Shown here: positions 33,369-41,885 of the stretch, in pieces
Layout of the letters: every line of letters begins with the position of its first letter
Numbering within the stretch: position 1 is the first letter of the stretch
DNA from: Actinocrinis puniceicyclus
GTDB taxonomy: Bacteria > Actinomycetota > Actinomycetes > Streptomycetales > Catenulisporaceae
Length of the DNA stretch: 43,126 nt
Direction: 5' to 3'
NCBI RefSeq assembly: GCF_018283645.1
Contig: NZ_JAGSXH010000049.1
Coordinates: 1-43,126 of the forward strand
The notes under the pieces: model-generated
Told to the model about the DNA's origin: nothing
The model's input: the letters and a program-made list of their open reading frames with translations, nothing else
The model's database searches: none
Position numbers and translations under genes: made by a program

Positions 33369-34721
33369 ATGGGGTTCGCTTTGCGGTCATCACCAGAACA
33401 CGGCGAGTTCTCCGACCTTCCGATCGGGCGCGTCGGCGGACATCTGCTGCCGTTCCGCAAGGACCCGCTGGCCTTCCTCGACGCGGCCCGGGCGCACCGC
33501 GGCGCGGTGCCGCTGCGCCTGGGACCGCGCAAGGCGCTGCTGCTGACCGATCCGGACCTGGCCGCGCAGGCGCTGACCGCCGACTACGGACATTTCCACA
33601 AGGGGCAGGGCCTGCAGTCCGCGCGCCAACTCCTGGGCGACGGCCTGCTGCTGAGCGAGGACGACACGCACCGGCGCCAGCGCAAGCTCGTGCAACCCGC
33701 CTTCCAGCCCCGGCGCATCGAGCAGTACGGGCCGATCGTCACCGACTGCGCGCAGCGCCTCATGACGGACTGGAAACCCGGCGACCGGATCGATCTGAGC
33801 AAGTCGATGACGGCGCTCACGCTCGTCGTGGTCGCCAGATCGCTGTTCGCCTCCGTGATCGACGACCAGGTCGCGCAGCTGTCCGCGGCGATGGACGTGA
33901 TGATGGCGAGCTTCAGCCGCCACCTCTCGCCGTTCGCCCCGCTGCTCTTCCGCCTGCCGCTGCCGGCCACCCGCCGCTACAACGCGGCGGCGCAGTCGCT
34001 CGACCGGGACATCAGGAACCTGATCGGCCGGCGCGCCGAGCACGGCTCGGCGGCGGGCGACCTGCTGGGCGACCTGATCGCGGCGCGCGACGGAGCGCGC
34101 GCGATGGGCCCGCAGCAGCTGCGCGACGAGGTGATGACCCTCCTGGTGGCCGGGCACGAGACCACCGCCAACGCGCTCGCCTGGACGCTGTACCTGATCG
34201 CCGGGCATCCGCACGTGGAGGAGCGTGTGGCGCAGGAGATCCGCTGCGTCGTGGGCGACGGCGTGCCGACCGTGCAGGACCTGGGCCGGATGCCGTACCT
34301 GCGTCAGGTCATCGAGGAGTCGCTGCGTTTGATCCCGCCGGTCTGGCTGGTCAGCCGCAGGAGCCTGCACGACCAGAGCTTCGGCGAGCATCCGGCGCCC
34401 CGTGACACGCTGGTGCTCGTCTCGCAGTACGTCATGCACCGCGACGAGCGCTGGTTTCCCGATCCGAACGCGTTCGACCCGGACCGTTGGGCGCCCTCCG
34501 CGCACGGCGAGCGGCCGCGCTTCGCGTACATCCCGTTCGGCGCGGGGCGCCGGGTGTGTGTCGGGGCGTCCTTCGCCAACATCGAGATGGGCCTGGTGCT
34601 GGCGAGTCTGCTGGCCCGCTGGAGCTTCCGCCTGCCGGCCGGGTTCACGCCGCAGATCCAGCCCCTGATCACGCTTAGGCCCGCGCACGGGATACCGGTC
34701 AGCATCGAGGCCCGCGTCTGA
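33369..34721 (+). CDS. Cytochrome P450
   Basis: The 450-residue P450 has the I-helix AGHETT (261-266), ExxR at Glu317-Arg320 and the heme loop FGAGRRVCVG with Cys397. The acid-alcohol pair Glu264-Thr265 for oxygen activation is present. DTHRRQRKLVQPAFQP near 99 and FDPDRW place it among the CYP families related to CYP102, CYP110 and other fatty-acid or terpene oxidases rather than the shorter macrolide P450s. A prenyl tail or the quinone core of the divergent operon is a reasonable substrate. No ferredoxin or reductase gene is nearby. ATG 33369 is chosen by where homology begins; no strong ribosome site is visible. Confidence 0.9.
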   Translation: MGFALRSSPEHGEFSDLPIGRVGGHLLPFRKDPLAFLDAARAHRGAVPLRLGPRKALLLTDPDLAAQALTADYGHFHKGQGLQSARQLLGDGLLLSEDDTHRRQRKLVQPAFQPRRIEQYGPIVTDCAQRLMTDWKPGDRIDLSKSMTALTLVVVARSLFASVIDDQVAQLSAAMDVMMASFSRHLSPFAPLLFRLPLPATRRYNAAAQSLDRDIRNLIGRRAEHGSAAGDLLGDLIAARDGARAMGPQQLRDEVMTLLVAGHETTANALAWTLYLIAGHPHVEERVAQEIRCVVGDGVPTVQDLGRMPYLRQVIEESLRLIPPVWLVSRRSLHDQSFGEHPAPRDTLVLVSQYVMHRDERWFPDPNAFDPDRWAPSAHGERPRFAYIPFGAGRRVCVGASFANIEMGLVLASLLARWSFRLPAGFTPQIQPLITLRPAHGIPVSIEARV

Positions 34722-34763
34722 TCGCGCACGGCGTGCCCGCACCGTCGACCCAGGAGGAATCTC

Positions 34764-35840
34764 ATGCCGGCGTCCGCACAGGCGCGCTTCGCCCCGCCGT
34801 CCCACGACGCGCCGAACGCGGGGGCCGGCGAACCGATCGCCCTGGCGAGCAACGAGTCGCCGTTCGGACCGCTGCCGTCGGTCGCGCAGGCCATCGCCCG
34901 CGCCGCGACCCGGGTGAATCGGTACCCTGACATGGGTTCCGCCGAGTTGGCCGGCCGGCTGGCGCTGCGCTACGGCGTGGCCGCCGAGCAGATCGCGCTC
35001 GGCGCCGGCTCGGCGGCGCTGTGCCTGCAGCTGGTGCGGGCCGCCTGCCCGCGCGGGGACGGCGAGATCGCGTTCAGCTGGCGCTCCTTCGAGGCCTATC
35101 CGCTGTTCGCGGCCATCGCGGGAGCCGGGCAGCGGCGCGCGCCCCTGGGCGCGGACCACGCCCCGGATCTCGGCGCGCTGCTCGCCGCCCTCTCGCCGGC
35201 CACGCGCCTGGTGTTCGTGTGCACGCCGAACAACCCGACCGGCGTCGCCGTGCGGGCCGCGGACCTCGACGCGTTCGTCGAAGCGGTGCCGCCCGGTGTC
35301 CTGATCGTGCTGGACGAGGCGTACCGCGAATTCGTCGACGACGACACCGCCGCGGACGCAGTGGCGACGGCCAGGCGCTGGTGGAGCCGAGGCCGGGACA
35401 ACGTCGCCGTGCTGCGCACGTTCTCCAAGGCGTACGGCCTGGCCGGGCTGCGCATCGGGTACCTGATCGCCCCGCCCGCGGTCGCCGACGCGGTTCGCCG
35501 CGGCGCCCCGCCGTACGACGTCAGCGCGCTCGCCCAGGCGGCCGCGCTGGCTTCGCTCGACGCGGACCGGGAGTTGGCCGAGCGTTGCGGGGTCATCACG
35601 CACGAGCGGCGGCGGGTTCGCGAGGCGCTGATCGAAGCGGGCTTCGACGTGCCGGCGAGCCAGGCCAACTTCCTCTGGCTGCCGCTGGCCGGGCGCGCCA
35701 CCCGGTTCGCCGAGCACTGCCTGCGGCGCGGCGTGCTGGTCAAAGCCTTCGCCGAGGACGACGGCGTGCGCGTGACGATGGGATCGGCCCGGGAGAACGA
35801 CGCCTTCCTCGCGGCCGCCGCCGACTTCCCGCGCGGTTGA
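34764..35840 (+). CDS. HisC-like PLP aminotransferase
   Basis: The 358-residue fold-type I aminotransferase has the HisC pattern: LASNESPFGP (27-36), RYPD (53-56), CTPNNPTG (153-160), DEAYREF and the PLP lysine Lys222 in TFSKAYGLAGLRIGY, with Arg230 as the phosphate ligand. The family contains histidinol-phosphate and aromatic amino acid aminotransferases. A copy in a metabolite cluster usually makes or consumes an amino acid or an aminated intermediate. An AGGAGG site lies 6 nt before the ATG. It follows the P450 by 42 bp on the same strand, so the two are probably cotranscribed. Confidence 0.92.
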   Translation: MPASAQARFAPPSHDAPNAGAGEPIALASNESPFGPLPSVAQAIARAATRVNRYPDMGSAELAGRLALRYGVAAEQIALGAGSAALCLQLVRAACPRGDGEIAFSWRSFEAYPLFAAIAGAGQRRAPLGADHAPDLGALLAALSPATRLVFVCTPNNPTGVAVRAADLDAFVEAVPPGVLIVLDEAYREFVDDDTAADAVATARRWWSRGRDNVAVLRTFSKAYGLAGLRIGYLIAPPAVADAVRRGAPPYDVSALAQAAALASLDADRELAERCGVITHERRRVREALIEAGFDVPASQANFLWLPLAGRATRFAEHCLRRGVLVKAFAEDDGVRVTMGSARENDAFLAAAADFPRG

Positions 35841-35911
35841 GCCCGCACGCGCGTGAGCCGGTTTCCCCTCTTCCCATCCACGGCGCGAGCGGCACCGCGG
35901 CCGCGGCCGCA

Positions 35912-35960
35912 GCCCCGGCATGTTCAATGAAGGCTGCATCGAAGGCTGCGAAGCCGGGGC
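35912..35960. terminator. Inverted repeat between convergent genes
   Basis: GCCCCGGC (35912-35919) pairs with GCCGGGGC (35953-35960) around a 33-nt loop that itself holds two GAAGGCTGC copies. It lies between the convergent aminotransferase and thioesterase genes and may end both transcripts. Confidence 0.4.
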
Positions 35961-35980
35961 GAAGGGCCGCGGCGGGAAGG

Positions 35981-36751
35981 TCAGCTCGCCCGCGGCGCGC
36001 GAGCGGACGCGGCGAAGTGCCGCCCCAGCATCGCGTTGACCTGCGCGGCGTGGTCCGCCAGGAAGAAGTGGCCGCCGCGGTAGATCTGAAGTTCGAACGC
36101 CCCGGTGGTGTGCCGGCGCCAGGCGTCGGCCTCGGCGATGGTGGTCTTGGGGTCGCCGTCGCCGGTCAGAGCGGTGATCGGGGCGGCCACCGTGACGCCG
36201 GGCGGGCACCGGTAGTTCTCGGCCGCGGCGTAGTCGGCGCGCAGGGCCGGAATGGCCGCGCGCATCATCTCCTCGTCCTGCAGCACGAGCGCGGCGGTGC
36301 CGTCGAGACTGCGCAGTTCGGCGAGGATGCCCGCGTCGTCGCGGCGGTGGACGCACTCCTCGCGGTGAGCCGAGGGCGCGCGGCGGCCGGAGACGAACAG
36401 GTGGTCCGGGATCCGGCCGGCGGCCTGGCGGCGGCGGGCCACCTCGAACGCCAGCAGGGCGCCCATGCTGTGGCCGAACAGGGTCAGCGGCAACTCGGGC
36501 TGGCGATCCAGCACCTCATGGACACGGTCGGCCAGCTGCTGCATGTCGCTGATCGCGGGTTCGCCGCGACGGTCCTGGCGGCCCGGGTACTGCACGGCGA
36601 CGACGTCCACCGACGGGTCCAGCGCCATGGCCACCGGGCGGAAGTACGCGGCCGAACCACCCGCGTAGGGCAGACACACCAGCCGCGCGGCCGGGTCCCG
36701 GGCGGGGCGGTAGCGCCGGCACCACGGATCGTCGGAGGAAGACTGCGACAC
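35981..36751 (-). CDS. Type II thioesterase (RifR/GrsT-like)
   Basis: The 256-residue alpha/beta hydrolase has the type II thioesterase layout: LVCLPYAGGSAAYFRPVA, the nucleophile Ser95 in LFGHSMGALLAFEVA and His228 in RGGHFFL. These free-standing enzymes clear wrong or stalled acyl groups from PKS and NRPS carrier domains. It most likely serves the modular PKS at the right end. The GTG start at 36751 has GGGGAG 5 nt upstream, which rules out a longer upstream in-frame reading. It is divergent from the SRPBCC gene. Confidence 0.92.
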   Translation of the reverse strand: MSQSSSDDPWCRRYRPARDPAARLVCLPYAGGSAAYFRPVAMALDPSVDVVAVQYPGRQDRRGEPAISDMQQLADRVHEVLDRQPELPLTLFGHSMGALLAFEVARRRQAAGRIPDHLFVSGRRAPSAHREECVHRRDDAGILAELRSLDGTAALVLQDEEMMRAAIPALRADYAAAENYRCPPGVTVAAPITALTGDGDPKTTIAEADAWRRHTTGAFELQIYRGGHFFLADHAAQVNAMLGRHFAASARAPRAS

Positions 36752-36845
36752 AACGCTCCCCGTAGTCGCGAAAGCCGCGACGGATGTCAATGTTCTGTGC
36801 CACCGGGGGTGGCGCCACGATGCTATCCGCGCCCGGCGAGGCCGC

Positions 36846-36870
36846 TCAACTGTCGGAAATCCGCAGTTGA
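36846..36870. promoter_or_regulatory. 25-bp near-perfect palindrome in a divergent promoter
   Basis: TCAACTG (36846-36852) and CAGTTGA (36864-36870) are perfect 7-bp arms, and the inner CGG...CCG extends the dyad. It sits 95 bp upstream of the thioesterase and 155 bp upstream of the SRPBCC gene, as expected for an operator shared by both. Confidence 0.5.
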
Positions 36871-37024
36871 ACACCCCCGGAACGGACCTGTGGGCTGTTT
36901 GCGGACACTCCGGGAGCCCGCGGCGGCGCGCCCGCGCACCCGGGGCGGCGTTGTTCGCACCGCGGCGGATAGGAGATGCTTTCACGGTCAGCCGGTCCGA
37001 TCCGAGAGGCAAAGGCGCGTCGCC

Positions 37025-37477
37025 ATGGAAACCGACCTGCCCTTCATCGACGAGCACCAGGTGGTCGTCGCGGCGCCCGCGGCGGTGGTGTGGCAGTCGT
37101 TGACCGCCCGGATCATCAAGACCCGGCTCGGGGTCAGCGAGGCGTTCGCGCGGGCGGTCGCCGCGCGGCCGAGCGAGGCGACCGGCACGCTGCTGGACGA
37201 GGGCTCGACCATGCCCGGTTTCGCGGTCGCCGAGTGCGTGCCCGGCGACCATCTCACTTTGGTCGGCAGCCACCGCTTCTCCCGGTATGTGCTGCGGTTC
37301 GGCCTCACCGAGCAGCCGGGCGGCACGGTGCTGTCCGCGCGCTCGAACGCCGAGTTCCCCGGGCTGCCCGGCCGGGCCTACCGGCAGTTCGTCATCGGGT
37401 CCGGCGGTCACCGGGTCCTGGTCGGCCGACTGCTGCGCTCGGTCGCCCGCTCGGCCGAGCGCCGCGCGGCCGGCTGA
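37025..37477 (+). CDS. SRPBCC-like protein
   Basis: This 150-residue protein has the features of a START/Bet v1-like (SRPBCC) fold: an opening strand VVVAAPAAVVWQSLTA, a glycine-containing middle and strands such as GGTVLSARSNAEF, ending in a C-terminal helix with HRVLVGRLLRSVARSAERR. The superfamily includes polyketide cyclases and lipid or ligand binders, but no catalytic signature allows a choice. The stop lies only 10 bp from the stop of the convergent MFS gene. ATG 37025 is chosen by the start of the fold; the ribosome site is weak. Confidence 0.6.
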   Translation: METDLPFIDEHQVVVAAPAAVVWQSLTARIIKTRLGVSEAFARAVAARPSEATGTLLDEGSTMPGFAVAECVPGDHLTLVGSHRFSRYVLRFGLTEQPGGTVLSARSNAEFPGLPGRAYRQFVIGSGGHRVLVGRLLRSVARSAERRAAG

Positions 37478-37487
37478 ACGGTCCCGA

Positions 37488-38960
37488 TCAGCCGACGGCG
37501 TGCCGCTCGGCGGCGGCCGTCGGGCGGCCGACACCGGCCTCGGCCTCGGGCTCGAGCGGCGTGCGCCCCGCGGTGATCAGCAACAGGGTCAGCCCGCCGG
37601 CCAGCCCGCAGGCGGTCATGAACAGAAACGTCCGATGGAACGCGGCCACGTCCGGGTGCACGGCCAGCACGGCGGCGACGGCGGCCACGCCCAGGGCCAG
37701 CCCGACCTGCCGGCACATCGAGACCATCGCGGTGCCTGTGGCGAATCGCTCGGGCGGCAGCGGCAGCGTGGCGGCGCCGGAAAGGCTCGGCAGCGCCAGG
37801 CCGGAACCGATGCCGGCGATGATCCCGGCCGGCAGGAACGTGCCGAGATAGTCGGGGTGCGCGCCCGGCGCGGTGGCCCACAGCACGCCGCCGGCGGCGA
37901 ACAGCACGCTGCCGGCGAAGCCGACCGGCCGCGCGCCGTACTTGGCGGCCAGTATTCCGCCGGGCACGGCGAAGAAGGCCGCCGCGATCGGGCCCGCGGA
38001 GATCTCCAGTCCCGCGCGCAGCACCGAGTGTCCCCATATCTGGGTGAGGAACAGCGTCGAGGCCAGGATCATCGCGCCGAACCCGGCGAAGAAGAACGCC
38101 GTGGCGAGGTCGGCCAGTGCCACGGTGCGCACCCGGAAGACGGCCGGTTCGATCACCGGGGCCGGGTGCCGGAAGGCGCGCCGCGCGCTGAAGACGATGC
38201 CCAGACCGCCCAGCGCGAACAGGCCGAGCACCCGGGGGCTGTGCCAGCCCCAGCTTTGGCCCTGCACGATCGCGGCGACCACCGCGCCCACCGTCGCGGC
38301 GAGCACCAGCGCGCCGAGCGGGTCGGATCCCGAGGCGTGCTCCTCGCGGACCTCGCGCAGCGTGCGGATCCCGATCAGCACGGTCAGCGCGCCGATGGGC
38401 AGGTTGACGATGAACACCCACCGCCAGTCGATCTGCACCAGCAGGCCGCCGATCGGCGGTCCGAGCGCCGCGGCGGCGCCGCCCATCGCCGACCACAGCC
38501 CGATCGCGGCGCCGCGCTTGTTCGGCGGGAACAGCGGCAGAAGCAGGCCGAGCGAACTGGGCAGCATCAGCGCGCCGCCCACGGCCTGCAAGACGCGCGC
38601 GGCGACCAGCAGTCCGAGCGAGTCGGCGGCCGCGCACGCCGCCGACGCCACGGTGAACAGCGCCAGTCCGATCAGGTAGGCGCGCTTGCGCCCGGACCGG
38701 TCCGCCCAGCGGCCGGCCGGCATCAGCAGCGCGGCGAACGTGATCGCGTAGGCCGACAGCACCCAGGACAGGCCGCTCAGCGTCGCGGACCGGAACGTGC
38801 GGCCCAGGTCGGGAAACGCGATGTTGACGATGAAAAGGTCCAGCGACGAGACGAACACGCCGATCAGGACCACGGCGATGGACAGGCCGCGGCGCGGCGC
38901 GGGCGGGGGCGCGGCGGCGGTCCGCGCGCCGGTCTGTGCGGTGGCGTCGGGGTTGCTCAC
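37488..38960 (-). CDS. MFS drug exporter, DHA2 type
   Basis: The 490-residue protein has about 14 hydrophobic segments with LDLFIVNIAFPDLGR in TM1, GRWADRSGRKRAYLIG after TM2 and WRWVFIVNLPIGALTVL. DHA2 pumps exchange protons for hydrophobic drugs. It is divergent from a TetR regulator with a palindrome between them, the usual arrangement for a self-regulated resistance pump, and could protect against the PKS product. GTG 38960 is preferred over GTG 38966 because AGAGG lies 6 nt before the former and abuts the latter. Confidence 0.9.
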   Translation of the reverse strand: MSNPDATAQTGARTAAAPPPAPRRGLSIAVVLIGVFVSSLDLFIVNIAFPDLGRTFRSATLSGLSWVLSAYAITFAALLMPAGRWADRSGRKRAYLIGLALFTVASAACAAADSLGLLVAARVLQAVGGALMLPSSLGLLLPLFPPNKRGAAIGLWSAMGGAAAALGPPIGGLLVQIDWRWVFIVNLPIGALTVLIGIRTLREVREEHASGSDPLGALVLAATVGAVVAAIVQGQSWGWHSPRVLGLFALGGLGIVFSARRAFRHPAPVIEPAVFRVRTVALADLATAFFFAGFGAMILASTLFLTQIWGHSVLRAGLEISAGPIAAAFFAVPGGILAAKYGARPVGFAGSVLFAAGGVLWATAPGAHPDYLGTFLPAGIIAGIGSGLALPSLSGAATLPLPPERFATGTAMVSMCRQVGLALGVAAVAAVLAVHPDVAAFHRTFLFMTACGLAGGLTLLLITAGRTPLEPEAEAGVGRPTAAAERHAVG

Positions 38961-39017
38961 GAGCACCTCTCGGTCCGGTTCGCTGGGCCGTTTTCCGGCA
39001 GTGTAGCGTTAGAAGTA

Positions 39018-39030
39018 AGTAGTAACTACT
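39018..39030. promoter_or_regulatory. Probable TetR operator
   Basis: AGTAGT-A-ACTACT is a perfect dyad in the 81-bp gap between the divergent MFS and TetR genes, 11 bp before the TetR start. The gap is unusually AT-rich for this genome. The likely ligand of the operator is the adjacent TetR protein. Confidence 0.6.
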
Positions 39031-39041
39031 ATGAGGCGGCC

Positions 39042-39590
39042 ATGGAGAACGAACGTTCCACCGCGGCGCGACGACGGGCCCAGGCGGTCGCGTCGGCGAT
39101 GCGGGTGTTCGCCGACCAGGGGCTGACCACGTCCGCCGTCCAGCAGATCGCCGACGAGATCGGCGTGTCCCAGCCGTACGTGTTCCGGCTGTTCGGCAGC
39201 AAGCAGGCGCTGTTCCTGGCCTGCCTCGACGAACTGGTCGAGCGGGTGTGCGTGGTCTTCCGCGCCGCGGCCGCGGCGTCACCGGCCGACCCGCTCCTCG
39301 CCATGGGCGAGGGTTTCCGCGATCTGGTTTCCGACGGTGTGGTCAGCGGCCTGTGGTTGCAGGCGTGCGCCGCGGCGCGGCGGGACGAGGTGGTGGCGCG
39401 CCGCTGCCGCTCGGCGCTGGCCGAGGTGTTGGCGCAGGCCGACACGCTGACCCGGGCCGGGTCCGGCGAACTGGCCGGTTTCCTGGCCGACGGCTCGCTG
39501 GTGATGCTGTTGCAGGCGCTGGGCATGGACCTGAGCGGCGGAACCAGGGCCGCCGTCGATTCGCTGCGGATGGAAAGGACGAGCGCGTGA
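39042..39590 (+). CDS. TetR family repressor
   Basis: The 182-residue protein starts with a TetR HTH: AVASAMRVFADQGLTTSAVQ, then IADEIGVSQPYVFRLFGSKQ and ALFLACLDELVERV, followed by a helical ligand domain. Length and genome position fit a local repressor of the divergent MFS pump. It is shorter than gamma-butyrolactone receptors and lacks their extended ligand domain, so it should not be read as the partner of the AfsA gene. The stop overlaps the GTG start of the SGNH hydrolase (GTGA), so the pump regulator and hydrolase are co-translated. Confidence 0.9.
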   Translation: MENERSTAARRRAQAVASAMRVFADQGLTTSAVQQIADEIGVSQPYVFRLFGSKQALFLACLDELVERVCVVFRAAAAASPADPLLAMGEGFRDLVSDGVVSGLWLQACAAARRDEVVARRCRSALAEVLAQADTLTRAGSGELAGFLADGSLVMLLQALGMDLSGGTRAAVDSLRMERTSA

Positions 39591-40282
39591 ATCCGTTGCT
39601 GCTGCCCGTGATCGCCGCGCAGGGGATCTGGGTGCGTCGCCGCACCGAGGTGCTCCCGCACGCGGCCGGGCCGACCACCGGGACCGTCGGCGACCAGCGC
39701 GACGGCCGGCCGCTGCGGATCGCCGTGCTCGGCGAGTCGACGGCCGCGGGCTGCGGCGTGGACACCCACGACGAGGGTTTCACGGGCAGTTTGGCCCGCG
39801 AGCTGTCCGAGCGCTCCGGCCGGCCGGTCGCCTGGGAGGTGGTCGGGCAGTACGGCGCGACCGGCCGCCGCGTCCGCCACCGGCTGCTTCCCCGGCTCGG
39901 CGGGGACTTCGACCTGGCGGTGCTGTTGGCCGGCGCGAACGACGTGCTGGCGCGCCGTGCGCCGCGGGAGTGGCGCGAGGATCTGTGCGCGATCGTCGAC
40001 GACCTTGCGGTCCGCTGCGGGCAGGTCGTCGTGGTCGGTCTGCCGCCGTTCGCCGTCTTCCCGTCGCTGCCCGGCACGCTGCGCGCCTACCTGGCCGCGC
40101 GCGCCGCGGTTTTGGACGGTGTGTCGCGGCAGGTGTGCGCGCAGCGGCCGCGGGCCACGTTCCTGACCTCCACCGACGCGATGGCCGTCGCGGCCGACTT
40201 CTTCGCCCGCGACGGCTTCCACCCCTCGGCCTACGGTTATCAGCGCTGGGCGCAGATGGTCGCCGACGGCCTGCCGGCGTAA
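39587..40282 (+). CDS. SGNH/GDSL hydrolase
   Basis: The 231-residue esterase-like protein has the SGNH blocks: AVLGESTAAG with nucleophile Ser51, LAGANDVL as block III and DGFHPSAYGY with Asp209 and His212. Family members hydrolyse esters, including acyl groups on sugars, lipids and polyketides. Co-translation with the TetR repressor suggests a link to export or resistance, for example deacylation of a product; that is inference. GTG 39587 is preceded by GGAAAGGA. No signal peptide is obvious, so it probably acts in the cytoplasm. Confidence 0.87.
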   Translation: MNPLLLPVIAAQGIWVRRRTEVLPHAAGPTTGTVGDQRDGRPLRIAVLGESTAAGCGVDTHDEGFTGSLARELSERSGRPVAWEVVGQYGATGRRVRHRLLPRLGGDFDLAVLLAGANDVLARRAPREWREDLCAIVDDLAVRCGQVVVVGLPPFAVFPSLPGTLRAYLAARAAVLDGVSRQVCAQRPRATFLTSTDAMAVAADFFARDGFHPSAYGYQRWAQMVADGLPA

Positions 40283-40302
40283 CGCGGCCCTTCACGCGCG
40301 CC

Positions 40303-40332
40303 GGGGGGCCGGCCCGGCGGACCGGTCCCCCC
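40303..40332. terminator. Bidirectional hairpin between convergent genes
   Basis: GGGGGGCCGG (40303-40312) pairs with CCGGTCCCCCC (40322-40332), with one bulged base and a 9-nt loop. It fills the 63-bp gap between the convergent SGNH hydrolase and P450 genes. Confidence 0.6.
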
Positions 40333-40345
40333 GTGACGGCGAGCG

Positions 40346-41803
40346 TCAGACCATTGCGGTATCGCGCACGCGGTCGCGCAGTTCGATGCGCGCGAAGTCG
40401 GCCGGCACGTTGACCACGATCCGGCTGCGGGCCCGCACCGGCGCCTGGTCGGCCACGATCAGGTCGCACTGGGTGACGATCTCGCGGATCATCGCCTTCA
40501 TCTCCAGCAGCGCGATCTTGTCGCCGAGGCAGCGGATGCGGCCGCCGCCGAACGGGATCCAGGTGTACATGCCCGGCTTGGTGTTCAGGAAGCGCTCCGG
40601 CCGGAACACGTCGGGATCGTCGTAGAGCTGCGGGTCGCGGTTCATCAGGAACGCGCTGATCCACAGGTGCTGGCCGGGCTCGTACTGCACGCCGCCGATC
40701 ACGATCGGCTTCTTGACCTCGCGCACGATGATGTTCGGGATGGACGGGCGCACCCGCAGCACCTCGTTGACCACCGCGGTGAGGTAGGTGTCGTTCTCGC
40801 CCTCGGCGATCTCGGCGCGCACCTTCTCCAGGACCTGCCTGTGGCGGCTGAGGTAGACGAACGCCCACGCGATCGCCGCCGCCGTCGTCTCGGTGCCGGC
40901 CAGGAAGATCGTCGTCATCTCGTCGCGGACCTCTGCGTTGGTCAGCGGCGAGCCGTCCTCGTGGGTGATGCCCAGCAGCACCGACAGCAGGTCGTCGCCG
41001 CGGAAGTTCGAGGCGCGGTGGTCCTCGATGCTCTCCAGGATCAGCGCGTCGGCCTTCTCGCGCAGCTTGAGGAAGCGGTCGACGCCGGTCGGCTTGATCG
41101 CGCGAAGGATCTTGACCCCGCGCGGCGACATCTTATGCAGCAGCATGGGCGAGGCCATGCTGTTGTTGAACCGCATCATCTCCTGGAGCAGGTCCAGCAG
41201 TTGCTCCCACTTGGCGGGCGGCCGGCCGCCGTAGATCACCTCGCGGATCACGTGCAGCGTGAACCGGTGGATGCGCGGGTGCAGCGGTTCCGCCTGGCCG
41301 CGTGGCCAGGTCGCCACGTCCTGCGTGGCCATCTCGCAGATCGCGTTGGCGATGCGGTCCAGCGCGGGGCCGTGGTAGCTGGGCATCAGCAGCTTGCGGC
41401 GGATCCGGTGCGCGTCCTCGTCGAGCCAGGCGAGGCCGGACTGGCCGGTGTACTTCTCGATGGTGGCCGAGCCGTTGCCGGTGTGCAGGACGTCCGCGGG
41501 CGCGGTGAACGCCGCCTTGATGTCCTCCGAGTCGGTCAGCACGTAAACCGCGCGCGGTGGCAGCCGGATGCTGACCTGGAACCTGGGGCCGTACTGGCTG
41601 CGGGCCTTCTCGATGAACGACTGCGGGCGGGTCCAGTAGTTCAGCAGCTGGAACACCGCGTGGCTCTTGGAGCCCGGCAGTTCGGTGGCGGGGATGGTGG
41701 CCTGCGGCGCGGGCGCGCCGTGGTCGACCGGGCACTGGCCGGCCGCGCCGGCCGCGCCGTGCCCGGCGGCGCCTCCGCCGGGACTTGTGGTGGGCAGATC
41801 CAT
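40346..41803 (-). CDS. Cytochrome P450
   Basis: The 485-residue P450 has the I-helix AGTETTAAA, the NEVLRVRPSIP segment holding ExxR, PERFLN, and the heme loop FGGGRIRCLG with Cys425. An N-terminal Gly/Ala-rich tail of about 30 residues with one Cys-Pro precedes the fold. It has the length and signatures of class E P450s that oxidise fatty acids, terpenes or polyketide chains. Its position immediately downstream of the PKS gene on the same strand (82 bp) suggests late oxidation of the polyketide. ATG 41803 follows AAGGTG by 6 nt; an upstream in-frame ATG lacks a ribosome site. Confidence 0.92.
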   Translation of the reverse strand: MDLPTTSPGGGAAGHGAAGAAGQCPVDHGAPAPQATIPATELPGSKSHAVFQLLNYWTRPQSFIEKARSQYGPRFQVSIRLPPRAVYVLTDSEDIKAAFTAPADVLHTGNGSATIEKYTGQSGLAWLDEDAHRIRRKLLMPSYHGPALDRIANAICEMATQDVATWPRGQAEPLHPRIHRFTLHVIREVIYGGRPPAKWEQLLDLLQEMMRFNNSMASPMLLHKMSPRGVKILRAIKPTGVDRFLKLREKADALILESIEDHRASNFRGDDLLSVLLGITHEDGSPLTNAEVRDEMTTIFLAGTETTAAAIAWAFVYLSRHRQVLEKVRAEIAEGENDTYLTAVVNEVLRVRPSIPNIIVREVKKPIVIGGVQYEPGQHLWISAFLMNRDPQLYDDPDVFRPERFLNTKPGMYTWIPFGGGRIRCLGDKIALLEMKAMIREIVTQCDLIVADQAPVRARSRIVVNVPADFARIELRDRVRDTAMV

Positions 41804-41885
41804 TTCCGTCACCTTTCTCGACCTTCTGTGGTCATCTCGCGGCGCCGTGCGGCGCCGCATCTCTTGCTGTGTTCGCCGTGACGCG

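Noticed and set aside
39042-39590. TetR gene as the gamma-butyrolactone receptor partner of AfsA
   Set aside because: It is too short for that family, is 30 kb away, and is divergent from a drug pump with a dyad between them, the usual layout of a local pump repressor.
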